Positions 32,687 to 41,100 of a DNA stretch of 64,000 bases are shown here, piece after piece. The position numbers and the translations under genes were made by a program. This DNA comes from Vesta saturnalis (lineage: Eukaryota > Arthropoda > Insecta > Coleoptera > Lampyridae). The stretch covers positions 1,343,001 to 1,407,000 of the forward strand of contig JARFJB010000650.1 of NCBI GenBank assembly GCA_036346205.1, in the 5' to 3' direction. Every line of letters starts with the position of its first letter. Position 1 is the first letter of the stretch. The notes under the pieces are model-generated. The model was not told where the DNA came from. It saw nothing but the letters and a program-made list of their open reading frames with translations, and ran no database searches.

Positions 32687-32825
32687 TGTCAAGGTACAGT
32701 AAGTGGGTAACTGGGCAACAATTCAATAAGATACATGGTCATGTCATTAAGTTAATCTTAACAAGTTTATATAATTTATTATTAAATAAACACATTATTA
32801 ATTACTACATTAATATAACTTCACA
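32687..32825 (+). repeat. Gypsy-1 3' LTR (139 bp)
   Basis: TGTCAAGGTACAGTAAGTG...TAACTTCACA, preceded by the purine tract GGGAGA. It pairs with 26319-26456. The host P-type sequence resumes at 32826 with CCTGGCACC, as at 1464. Confidence 0.88.
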
Positions 32826-33172
32826 CCTGGCACCTATTTTTCTTACCTTGTTGGACAATCTGTATGCCGTGTATTGTATTGCTTGCCAAGAATGTGTCAT
32901 TTAAATAATATAAAGAAAGAGTGTTGTCAAATATTACTAAACGAATTACCTTTTCAAGCTATTAATTGTGAATATCATGACAATAGCATAAAGTTTTGTA
33001 ATATTGTAACAAATTGTTTAATTTATTTTTGGTGTAAACAGGTTAATAATATTATAAAAGGAAAGGATAGCAGGTTTAAAATATTTTTATTAACAAAACC
33101 TGAAAATTCATTGGTAGATCCATTAAAGTTAAGCGCTTATAATAAATATGTTAATACAATAAAAAGAAAATA
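32826..33172 (+). pseudogene. P-element/THAP9-type transposase fragment, 3' part (unit B)
   Basis: Continuation of 25874-26318 after Gypsy-1. It reads TYFSYLVGQSVCRVLYCLPR in one frame and NCEYHDNSIKFCNIVTNCLI, FWCKQVNNIIKGKDSRF, LSAYNKYVNTIKRK in another. This is the C-terminal helical region of P/THAP9 transposases. Homologous to 1464-1809. Confidence 0.72.
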
Positions 33173-33570
33173 ATATATTTGTGTTTTTTTGTAATGTCCT
33201 TTTCACACAAGTTAATTGTGAACCGTATTGTAATACATTATACTACATAGCGTATTCTTTAGTTGGTGTAAAAAATAAATTTAAGATATATCTCTTGTTA
33301 GCCTATTCGTATAAAAATTGAAACACAATATTTTAACAGATTAATTTTCAATAATGTAAATTCTGATGACAATACCAGAACCTAGTTCTCTGACAATATT
33401 TGAAGAATCAGTATATAATGAAAATAATATTTAAATTTGGCGGTTCTGGTAGTTAATTATCCGATCAAACGCCAGACGTAGCTGTATTTTGGTTGGGTGC
33501 CAACTTAAGTAGTTACGTTTCTATTGGGGATTTTTTTATGATTGTAATACGGTTACTTCATGGTATTCAC
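33173..33570. other. Shared 5' flank of zinc-finger gene 3 (distal part)
   Basis: Duplicate of 1810-2192, non-coding. It ends with GGTATTCAC (33562-33570), the left copy of a 9-bp target duplication. Confidence 0.6.
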
Positions 33571-33730
33571 CTTAGACTAGGTAATATAGTGGACGTATAA
33601 TGCAGCGTACGCATCTGTTACCATTTGGGACCAATGCCACGGTGTCAGTGGCGTAGCGTAGAGGATACGTTAACCATAAAATTAAGTTGTTCTCAAGTTG
33701 AGGAATTAATAAAACACCCATATAGAAAAA

Positions 33731-33988
33731 CAATTTTATAGTTGGCTTATACGTTTCTCAAACTGTTATATTAATAGCAGGCTTATGTTTATGTTTGAAT
33801 TTTTCAAATTTGACAAAATTGTTTACTACATCTTTAACAATTTTTAACAAACATTACTACTGACGAAGATAACTGTAAGTGTTATCGAAACGTTTAGATT
33901 GTATAATTTAAAGTACACCATTAAAAAATCCCAAAAAAGATAAGTATTTTATTATGAGCGTTAATGGTGAAAGTTTACATTTTCATAT
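33731..33988 (+). repeat. PLE left terminal repeat (pLTR)
   Basis: Begins CAATTTTATAGTTGGC and ends in the ORF start at GTTTACATTTTCATAT. Nearly identical to 36743-37000 and to most of 50866-51086. Contains the hammerhead motif at 33860-33891. Confidence 0.85.
33860..33891 (+). ncRNA. Hammerhead ribozyme core, PLE left repeat
   Basis: CTGACGA (CUGANGA box), then A, stem II GATAAC...GTTATC (6 perfect pairs, loop TGTAAGT), then GAAAC. These are the two invariant boxes of a hammerhead at the right spacing. PLE terminal repeats are known to encode such ribozymes. Stems I and III and the cleavage site were not fully modelled. Confidence 0.75.
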
Positions 33989-36232
33989 TTCAGTCCTTTA
34001 TGCGGAGGAAACTTATCGTTTTATCAGACAATTTGAAAAATTAAGGAAACGTAAAGCACAATTATTATCGTCACTCACTTTTTTATTACGATGCCGAGAC
34101 CAAAAGATTATCCCAAAGTTTATCTATATTAAAAGAAATTTTAATAACAAGCAAGCGAATAATATTTACAGAAGAACTGAAAATGCTCTTCTACGTAATC
34201 AAATACATATTACTAGGAAGTTACTGGATAACACCGATAAAAATCTTTTATATTTACATTTAGAAATTTCATCTATTTTGAATAAAGAAGATTGGGATAA
34301 AATTGATTCTATAACGTTTAAATCTATGGAAATAAATGTTGACATCTCATGTCAACGTCAAAAAGAAAAATTTAATAAATTATACAAACAACAAAATAAT
34401 AGACCATCTATTGATTGTAGAAAAACAGTTATAAACCTTTCTGATAATGTTGTTTCAGATTATGCTTTTGAAGCGCTTTCTAAAGGAGGAAATCTTGCGA
34501 TAACACCAAGAGTAATACCTTTTGAAGATATAATTTCCAACATCGAAAACTCCATTAGATTATTACCTTTTGATGCTGCTAATGAAGTTAGATATAACAC
34601 CGTTAACATATTACGTAAAACAAAACCTCCAAAGAGCAACTTATCCTTTCGTCAACGACATGCTTTACTTGATCTTAAACGCAATGAAAGTATTATAATA
34701 TTAAAATCAGATAAAGGTAATGCAACTGTTATATTAAATATGAACGATTATAACACTAAGATAGAACAATTGTTGGGACCAGAAACTTATCGTGAAATAC
34801 CAAAAGATCCAACAAAAAAGTTTCTTTTAAAAACTAAAGAGCTGATTAAATTATCATCTATTCCTGAAGAAATAAAGAAGAAACTGTCTAACTCTGAAGC
34901 TATTTCACCAAAACTATATGGTTTACCAAAATTCGTAAACCTAATATTCCTTTAAGGCCTATTGTTAGTGCAATTGGTTCTCCTACACATCACCTTGCAA
35001 AACATCTTACATTGTTATTACAACCTCATATAGGAAAAACACCCATTACATTAAAAATTCTGCCGACTTTGTTGAAAAATGCATAGTTTCAAAATTGAAG
35101 AGGGTGATATAATGGTTAGTTTTGATGTTATTTCACTTTTACAAAAGTACCTCTAAAAGAAACTATTGAATACATAGATCATCTTTTTCCAAAGGACATA
35201 ACCATTCTTTTCAGCACTGTCTTACTACAACTTATTTTCAGTGGAATAGTAAATTTTATGAACAGATTGAAGGTGTAGCAATGGGTAGTCCCTTAGTCCT
35301 GTTATAGCTAATTTTATATGGAAAAATTTGAAACATTAACGTTACAAAATACACCTAAAAACCTTCAGTTTGGTATAGATATGTAGATGACACATTTGTT
35401 ATTTGGAAACATGGAGAAGAAGCACTGCATGAGTTTTTGTTTTATAAATGGTATACATCCTAGTATTCAGTTTACCATGGAAAAGAAACTAATGGAAGTT
35501 TACCATTTCTTGACATATTAATATCTAAAATAATAATTCACTATCTTTTAAGGTTTACAGAAAGCCGACACACTGATAGATACCTTCATAAACTATCCAA
35601 CCACCATCCACGTCAAAAATTAGTGTAATTAAATCATTAGTAGATCGAGCAAAACGAATTTGTGACCCTGAATTTTTGAATGATGAATATAAATATTTAA
35701 GAAAATCCTTACAAGATAATGGATATTCACTTACAGATATTAATAATGTTATTACACCTTCTAGGCGTAACCTTAAAGAAAAACCAGTTCTTAATGTTGG
35801 TACTGCTTTTCTTCCTTTTATAGCTAATGTTGCAAATAGAATCGAAAAAATCCTAATCAAATATGGCATTAGGACTATTTTAAACCTACAAGAAAAATTA
35901 AAGAACATTTAAGATCACCTAAAGATGTGTCAAACCCTTTATCATCTTCCGGAGTGTATAAGTTATCTTGTTCATGTGGAAAAGTATACATCGGGCCCAC
36001 AAAACGTAGCTTTGATACAAGACGCAAAGAACATATGAGATTTTGTAGATTGGGTCAACCAGAGAGGTCTGCTGTGGCTGACCATGCCCTGAATAATCTA
36101 AATCATGACATTCAATTTGACAATATGAAAATATTGTCAAGACAAACCATTATTATGTTCGTTTGCAACGTGAAGCTATTGAAATATATAAACACCGAAT
36201 AATTTTAATAGACAAGAAGAAAATCTCCGTTT
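33954..36232 (+). pseudogene. PLE reverse transcriptase with GIY-YIG endonuclease
   Basis: 33954-34955 is the intact N-terminal part, including SNLSFRQRHALLDLKRNESI and SDKGNATVILNMNDY (the usual start of PLE RT) and LYGLPK. After it the RT core continues with many frameshifts: PLRPIVSAIGSPTHHLAKHL, MVSFDVISL, AMGSPL, RYVDDTFVIWKHG (YVDD catalytic motif, about 35377). 35676-35912 holds the thumb and linker. 35927-36202 is the GIY-YIG nuclease: GVYKLSCSCGKVYIGPTKRS, TRRKEH. It would prime at a nicked target and copy its RNA; as read it is inactive. 36233-36742 is 3' untranslated. Confidence 0.85.
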
Positions 36233-36742
36233 AAATAGGTTTTGGCATCTTATAATTAAAAAGAGCATAATGATACGCCTTGATTTTAATTTGTTTTCAG
36301 CTTTTGGTATGTCTAGGTTTTTTGCGGTGTTTTTCCTAGACCTTGAAGCAAATGCTTTACCAATTATATGTTAAATTTCCACAGCACTATAATTTAACAT
36401 AAGTAGTTGAAATTAAATTGAAATTAAAAATTACAAAGAACGTTCTGCATTGTGCTTTTCATTGTTAATAACACTTCCAATTATTGATAAAGATATCTCT
36501 TTGTTAGATTTAACTGGGTTATTTTTTTGATGTAATGTTTGGATATGTGAATGCTTCTATCATTTTAAAATTGAAGTTTTTCACAACTTTACACTTACAG
36601 CATAACTCGATTAAATTTTGTTAAATGTGTTTTTTGGCTGGCAAATTTCATTGTTAGCTTTCGTCGTAAAGAGTGTTCTGGTTTGTCATCTTTGAGGCAG
36701 TTTAACAATATTTAATTTTAATGACCTAGTTATTCTTTACTA

Positions 36743-37000
36743 CAATTTTATAGTTGGCTTATACGTTTCTCAAACTGTTATATTAATAACAGGCTTATGT
36801 TTATGTTTGAATTTTTCAAATTTGACAAAATTGTTTACTGCATCTTTAACAATTTTTAACAAACATTACTACTGACGAAGATAACTGTAAGTGTTATCGA
36901 AACGTTTAGATTGTATAATTTAAAGTACACCATTAAAAAATCCCAAAAAAGATAAGTATTTTATTATGAGTGATAATGGTGAAAGTTTACATTTTCATAT
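36743..37000 (+). repeat. PLE right terminal repeat (pLTR)
   Basis: Second copy of 33731-33988. It also ends in the first ~35 bp of the ORF (ATGAGTGATAATGGTGAAAG), which shows that it represents the start of a further, truncated copy. Confidence 0.85.
36872..36903 (+). ncRNA. Hammerhead ribozyme core, PLE right repeat
   Basis: Same CTGACGA / GATAAC-GTTATC / GAAAC arrangement as at 33860. Confidence 0.75.
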
Positions 37001-37037
37001 ATAAAAAAACAGTTTTATTGTGATTACAAAAAACGTT

Positions 37038-37424
37038 TTACTGACCTTTAAATAGGATTAATTTCGTTAATTTGCTTCGTACAGAATCCTCCTGTCGAGA
37101 CTTATTTTTTACAATGAAATGAATTCTTATATTTACAGAATTTGTGCATATAGCTTTTATTAAAAAGTAAATATGGTTGATTTCATTTTCCAACACATGC
37201 TTTTCTAAACATTTAAAAATATTAGTACCTAAAAAGCTAGAAACTATTTTATTCATAAGCGTGGGAACAAAATTTTGTTTATTTAAATTACATTCATTGA
37301 TTCTCAAAAAATGTTCGGATTTCAAACAAATATTAATAACGTCATCTGAAGGGTATGTAAGGCTGCCATGACTCTTAAATTCAATTAAAGAATAATAAAA
37401 TATCAATAAATAACCACTTTGCAT
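37038..37424 (-). pseudogene. P-element/THAP9-type transposase C-terminus
   Basis: The minus-strand ORF reads SHGSLTYPSDDVINICLKSE, LRINECNLNKQNFVPTLMNK, NIFKCLEKHVLENEINHIYF, RSKLTKLILFKGQ. It matches the last ~120 residues of insect THAP9/P-type transposases ('GGLxYPSxDVxxICxxxE ... RxKLTKLIxFKGQ'). It differs from the P-type fragments at 964 and 25874. It sits inside the CAGTGGCGTA-ended element. Confidence 0.7.
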
Positions 37425-38015
37425 TAAAATTCCTATGTGTTATTTTAATCTTAGCCGTACGCCACTGGTGACAAGAGTGAAAATAAGCATGAGAACGCTA
37501 ATTTAATAATTATGCCTAATAAGATTACAAACCAAAATATTATAATCGGCTTCGTATATCTCTATTAATACTTATATTCCTCAAATATAATTGTATAAAA
37601 TATAATTTTCTAGATATCCGAGATAAAAAATATTTGTGAAAGAATGCAAATTTTTATTCTCCTGTGAAAGGAAATGTCAGGATCCTTTGAACTGCTGTGG
37701 CTTTTACAACCATAAGCTGCACATCCTACCATTACTTACAACACAATTTTAAATGGAAAAGTCTTAAGAACCACAAAAAATCACAAGAAAACTACACCGT
37801 ACCAAATCCTTTGTTTTCCACCAAAACAATGGCGTCTAACCGATTTTGGTAACAGAATGTTAACCTTTGCGAAATGCGACGAACGGCATCCCCTCTCTTT
37901 CCTAACCTAAGGTATTCACAAACGAGCACAGTCTGTGAAACTAGTACAATTTGTGATCGTATTTGTATATGCATATGTTAATTACTCCATTTCTTTATGT
38001 AAGTAACGCTTCCAG

Positions 38016-39065
38016 ATGTCTTCTGAGATTGATATGAAACTTGTTAAACTTGAACCCAAGGAGGAAGGATCGATACATTTGCTTTTAACTAATAGACAGT
38101 TTATTCTAAATAATATAATAAAAGAAAATATCAGTACCGGTGAAGTAGATAACATAAATGTTATAATAAAAGAAGAAAATGTAGGTGCAATTGAAGTAGG
38201 TAATATAAGAGAAAGTAGTGTTGAACACACTACAAATATAGTACCTGCCTATGATCAAGCTGAGTGTTTAACAAACACAAAAGTAAAATACAATTTAAAA
38301 AATCACACTTCAAAACTCAAATGTGCACAATGTGACTATGTGACAAAATCAAAAAAGTTTTTAATACGGCATACTACTTTAAGACACAATGTTAATTATA
38401 AATGTGAACAATGTGATTTTTCAACAAAATGGAAAACTAGTTTTAGAAGGCATAGTTTAGAACACAATAGTAGTGTTAAATACAGTTGTGAACATTGTGA
38501 TTATAAAACAAAACGGAAATGTACCTTAATACGACATCTTATTTTAAAACGCAATGATCATTATAATTATGAATGCGCACAATGTGATTTTACAACAAAA
38601 TGGAAAGCGTATTTATTAAAGCATAATATAAAACACAACAATAGCGTTAATTATAAATGTGAACAGTGTGATTTTTCAACAAAATGGAGAGCTAGTTTGA
38701 AAACGCATAGTTTAAAACACAATGATAGTGTTCATTATAAATGTGAACAATGTGATTTTTCAACAAAATGGAAAGCTAATTTTACAAGGCATAGTTTAAA
38801 ACACAATAGTAGTGTTAATTATAAGTGTGCACAATGTGAATATTCTACAAATGTGAAACTGTACTTATTACAACATGTTGTAGTACACTCTTCAAGAAGT
38901 AAATACAGATGTGAACACTGTGATTATACGGCAACACGAAAACATTACTTAATGCGACATATTTTAAAACACATTGATAATTCTATTTATAAATGTGAAC
39001 AATGTGAGTATTCTACAAGCAAGAAACGCCACTTAGTAAAGCATGTAGTAAAACATGTGAGTTAA
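38016..39065 (+). CDS. C2H2 zinc-finger protein 3 (9 fingers)
   Basis: Single 349-residue ORF, nearly identical to gene 1 over residues 1-270 or so (MSSEIDMKLVKLEPKEEGSI, VIIKEE, CAQCDYVTKSKKFL). Nine fingers follow, and it ends in the terminal finger CEYSTSKKRHLVKHVVKH, shared with gene 2 but absent in gene 1. Finger 3 again lacks its last ligand (RHLILKRND). Fingers 10-14 of gene 1 have no counterpart here. The upstream region is conserved only from 37911; before it lies the 4.3-kb insertion, so the gene may have lost distal regulatory sequence. Likely nuclear and DNA-binding; no target is inferred. Confidence 0.83.
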   Translation: MSSEIDMKLVKLEPKEEGSIHLLLTNRQFILNNIIKENISTGEVDNINVIIKEENVGAIEVGNIRESSVEHTTNIVPAYDQAECLTNTKVKYNLKNHTSKLKCAQCDYVTKSKKFLIRHTTLRHNVNYKCEQCDFSTKWKTSFRRHSLEHNSSVKYSCEHCDYKTKRKCTLIRHLILKRNDHYNYECAQCDFTTKWKAYLLKHNIKHNNSVNYKCEQCDFSTKWRASLKTHSLKHNDSVHYKCEQCDFSTKWKANFTRHSLKHNSSVNYKCAQCEYSTNVKLYLLQHVVVHSSRSKYRCEHCDYTATRKHYLMRHILKHIDNSIYKCEQCEYSTSKKRHLVKHVVKHVS

Positions 39066-39678
39066 ATATAATTGTGGACAATGTGATTTTAGGATAAAAT
39101 GTAGAACTAGTTTAACACAGCATAGGTTAATACACAATGTTAGCTTTAAGTATAAATGTGAAGAATGTGAGTATTCTAGAAATATGAAACAATATTTAAA
39201 GGCCCATATAGTAAGGTATTGCTCGAGAACTAAATACAGTTGTGAACATTATGATTTTATGACAAAATTAACACAGCATAATTTAAAACAAAATTATAGT
39301 ATAAATGTAAGTATTCTAAAAATTGGAAATATTATTTTAAGACTCATATAGTAAAGTACTATTTAAGAGCTATATAATTTTGGGAAGAATGGGATTTTAT
39401 GACCAAATGTAAAGTGTGACTATACGAAAAAATTAAAAGTTTAATTTATGCAAACTGATTAATGACAGTCTTAATTATAAGTATAATGTGATTTTACAAC
39501 AAAATGGAAAGCTTATTTAAAATAATATAGTTTGAAACGCAATGCTAGAGTTAATTGTAAATGTGAGTATTCCACAAATGTGAAATAGTTTTTAATAATA
39601 GTCCATGTAATAAAGCATTCATTGAGATCTAAATGCAGTTGTAAACAATTTGATTATATGACAAAACAGAGAGGTTAT
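39066..39678 (+). pseudogene. Decayed zinc-finger tail of gene 3, left part
   Basis: Broken fingers (YKCEECEYSRNMKQYLKAHI, KYSCEHYDFMTK, CEYSTNVK) in the same order as after gene 1. Cut at TTAA (39679-39682) by the piggyBac element; continues at 44360. Confidence 0.75.
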
Positions 39679-39880
39679 TTAACCCAGATATGCCCATACG
39701 CTTACACGAGGTGTTTATAAATAGTTTTTTAAAACTGTAGTTGTTTAGAGTACAAATAAACACACTTTATCTAAAAAAATAAATTTTATTGAAAAATAAT
39801 ACAAAATTGAAGCCGTACTACACCTAGTATGGTGGGCAAATGTATGGCACCTAATCAACTATTCTTTGTTATTAAAGAAT

Positions 39881-41100
39881 TTAACATTTTGTGTGGTAGG
39901 ACAAAAAACACTTTACATGCAGTCCTTTGTTACACTTCGTACACCTAGTTTTGGTTCTCTCATGACAATGCGCGCAACGGGTATGCTTATCTTGAAGTAT
40001 TACTAAATGATCTAAACGATCAAAGCGAATATCGGTGCCTTCATTACGTGACATGTGACCTTTTGAAGGGTTTTGTTTTTTGTTTTGCACTAATAGCGTA
40101 GTCGCAATTCGTCTTCTAAATTTTAATTGATCTAGTTCTCCCCCCTTTTGCCTATGTAACTGCCAAGAGTTGTGTACTCCATATCGATGCAGTGTGATAT
40201 GAGTGGAAAATACCACTTTTTACCTCTGATCGATATTCTATAAAGACTTATGTTTTGGTCACTCCTGTCAACACCTCCCATATTGGCATTATATAAGTTA
40301 ATCAAATGCGGCTGGGATACCTAAAACATTTTCAAAATTACAAGATCTATGGGCAGAATGGACTTACCTGTATGGATTTCTTTTCCTTTTGAGAAAATCT
40401 CTTGACAGCGTGGATTGGAAAAATTCCTGCGACATTTGAACATAAAGTAACAATACTATTATCGTGCCATTTCACGGCAATTATATTACTATCTTCAATT
40501 TTCTCATAGTCGAAACATCCTCTCGCATCATTTTTCATTTGCTTGGAAGTCTTTAGAGGGCTGCTAGGTATGCGATTTTCCCGAATAGTACCTGTAGCTT
40601 TGAAGTTCTTCTTGGAAAGCAGTTCCAGCAAAGGTAAAGTAAAAAAAAGTTATCAAAAAAACAAATGCATATACTGCTTATTTGGCCACCTTTTTCTCAA
40701 AACATCTGCGTATTCCAGAACTACAGATGGTCCAACTCCATAAGTAGCGTACTAAACGCTAATATTTGTAGCTGCACATTGGTAGGGCTCGAACCAATTA
40801 ACATAGCCCAATCGTGTTGCCCCTACCCACAATTTATAGCCATATCGAATAGGCTTCCCATGAATAGTTTGCAACCATGGCGACCAAAATATGGAACCAT
40901 GGCTTCATCAACGCAATGCATTTCCTCGCATCTATTGTATTATTATCTGCTATATGAAGATGAGACAGAATAAATTCGAATTTGTTTCTCGATATTGCCT
41001 CGGATACCAATACATTATGAGAGTCTCTCTCGTATTCCTAAAACATTCGTCGCCTAGGTATCTGTATTACGATGAATATCTCCCCCAAAAATTCTGGTAA
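39881..41100 (-). pseudogene. piggyBac transposase, DDE core and Cys-rich C-terminus
   Basis: From high to low on the minus strand: VSEAISRNKFEF-like and HIADNNTIDARKC (about 41030-40930, shifted); DEAMVPYFGRHGCK (about 40910, with a catalytic Asp), a frameshift, then YGYKLWVGATRLGYVNWFEP; 40631-40347 with ELLSKKNFKATGTIRENRIP, GCFDYEK, VKWHDNSIVTLCSN (another Asp region); 40216-39881 with the C-terminal zinc-binding module TRCAHCHERTKTRCTKCNKG, HVKCFLSYH. Its 5' part is at 43480-43924. Frameshifts in the core make it non-functional. Confidence 0.85.

Larger units (their letters stand above)
26319..32825 (+). mobile_element. Gypsy-type LTR retrotransposon (Gypsy-1), 6.5 kb
   Basis: Two short LTRs (26319-26456 and 32687-32825), a PBS directly after the 5' LTR, a broken gag, protease-RT-RNase H-integrase in the Ty3/Gypsy order, and a polypurine tract (AAAATGGGAGA) before the 3' LTR. 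It splits the P-type transposase of unit B. Comparison with unit A shows that 51 bp (equivalent to 1413-1463) are missing at the site and that there is no target duplication. A ~2.2-kb non-coding block lies between gag and protease. Confidence 0.9.
33731..37000 (+). mobile_element. Penelope-like retroelement (PLE), 3.27 kb
   Basis: Flanked by 258-bp direct repeats (33731-33988 and 36743-37000) that each contain a hammerhead motif and run into the first codons of the ORF. This is the 'pLTR' arrangement typical of PLEs, which arises from tandem copies. The single gene between them encodes a PLE reverse transcriptase and a C-terminal GIY-YIG endonuclease. Possible target duplication AAAAACA/AAAAACA-like at both ends (33725 and 37003), not certain. 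Another terminal-repeat-only copy is at 50803-51086. Confidence 0.88.
33646..37467. mobile_element. CAGTGGCGTA-ended element carrying a P-type fragment, split by a Penelope-like element
   Basis: Perfect 10-bp inverted termini CAGTGGCGTA (33646) and TACGCCACTG (ending 37467). Without the Penelope-like insertion it would be about 550 bp and would contain the P/THAP9-type C-terminus at 37038-37424 (minus). Flanks GGTGT and GTGAC do not form an 8-bp duplication, so the boundary is inferred from the termini alone. Confidence 0.5.
33571..37910. mobile_element. 4.3-kb nested insertion with 9-bp target duplication
   Basis: GGTATTCAC occurs at 33562-33570 and 37911-37919, but only once at the matching place in unit A (about 2184). 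This proves an insertion and gives exact limits. The ends, CTTAGACTAGG and CCTAACCTAA, are weakly inverted. Nine base pairs suits Mutator-like elements, but no MULE transposase is present. Inside are a CAGTGGCGTA-ended element (33646-37467) and a Penelope-like element (33731-37000). 37468-37910 has no recognised gene. Confidence 0.75.

Noticed and set aside
33571..37910. Assignment of the outer 9-bp-duplication element to Mutator
   Set aside because: Duplication length alone is not proof and no MULE transposase or long inverted repeats are visible, so the family was left open.
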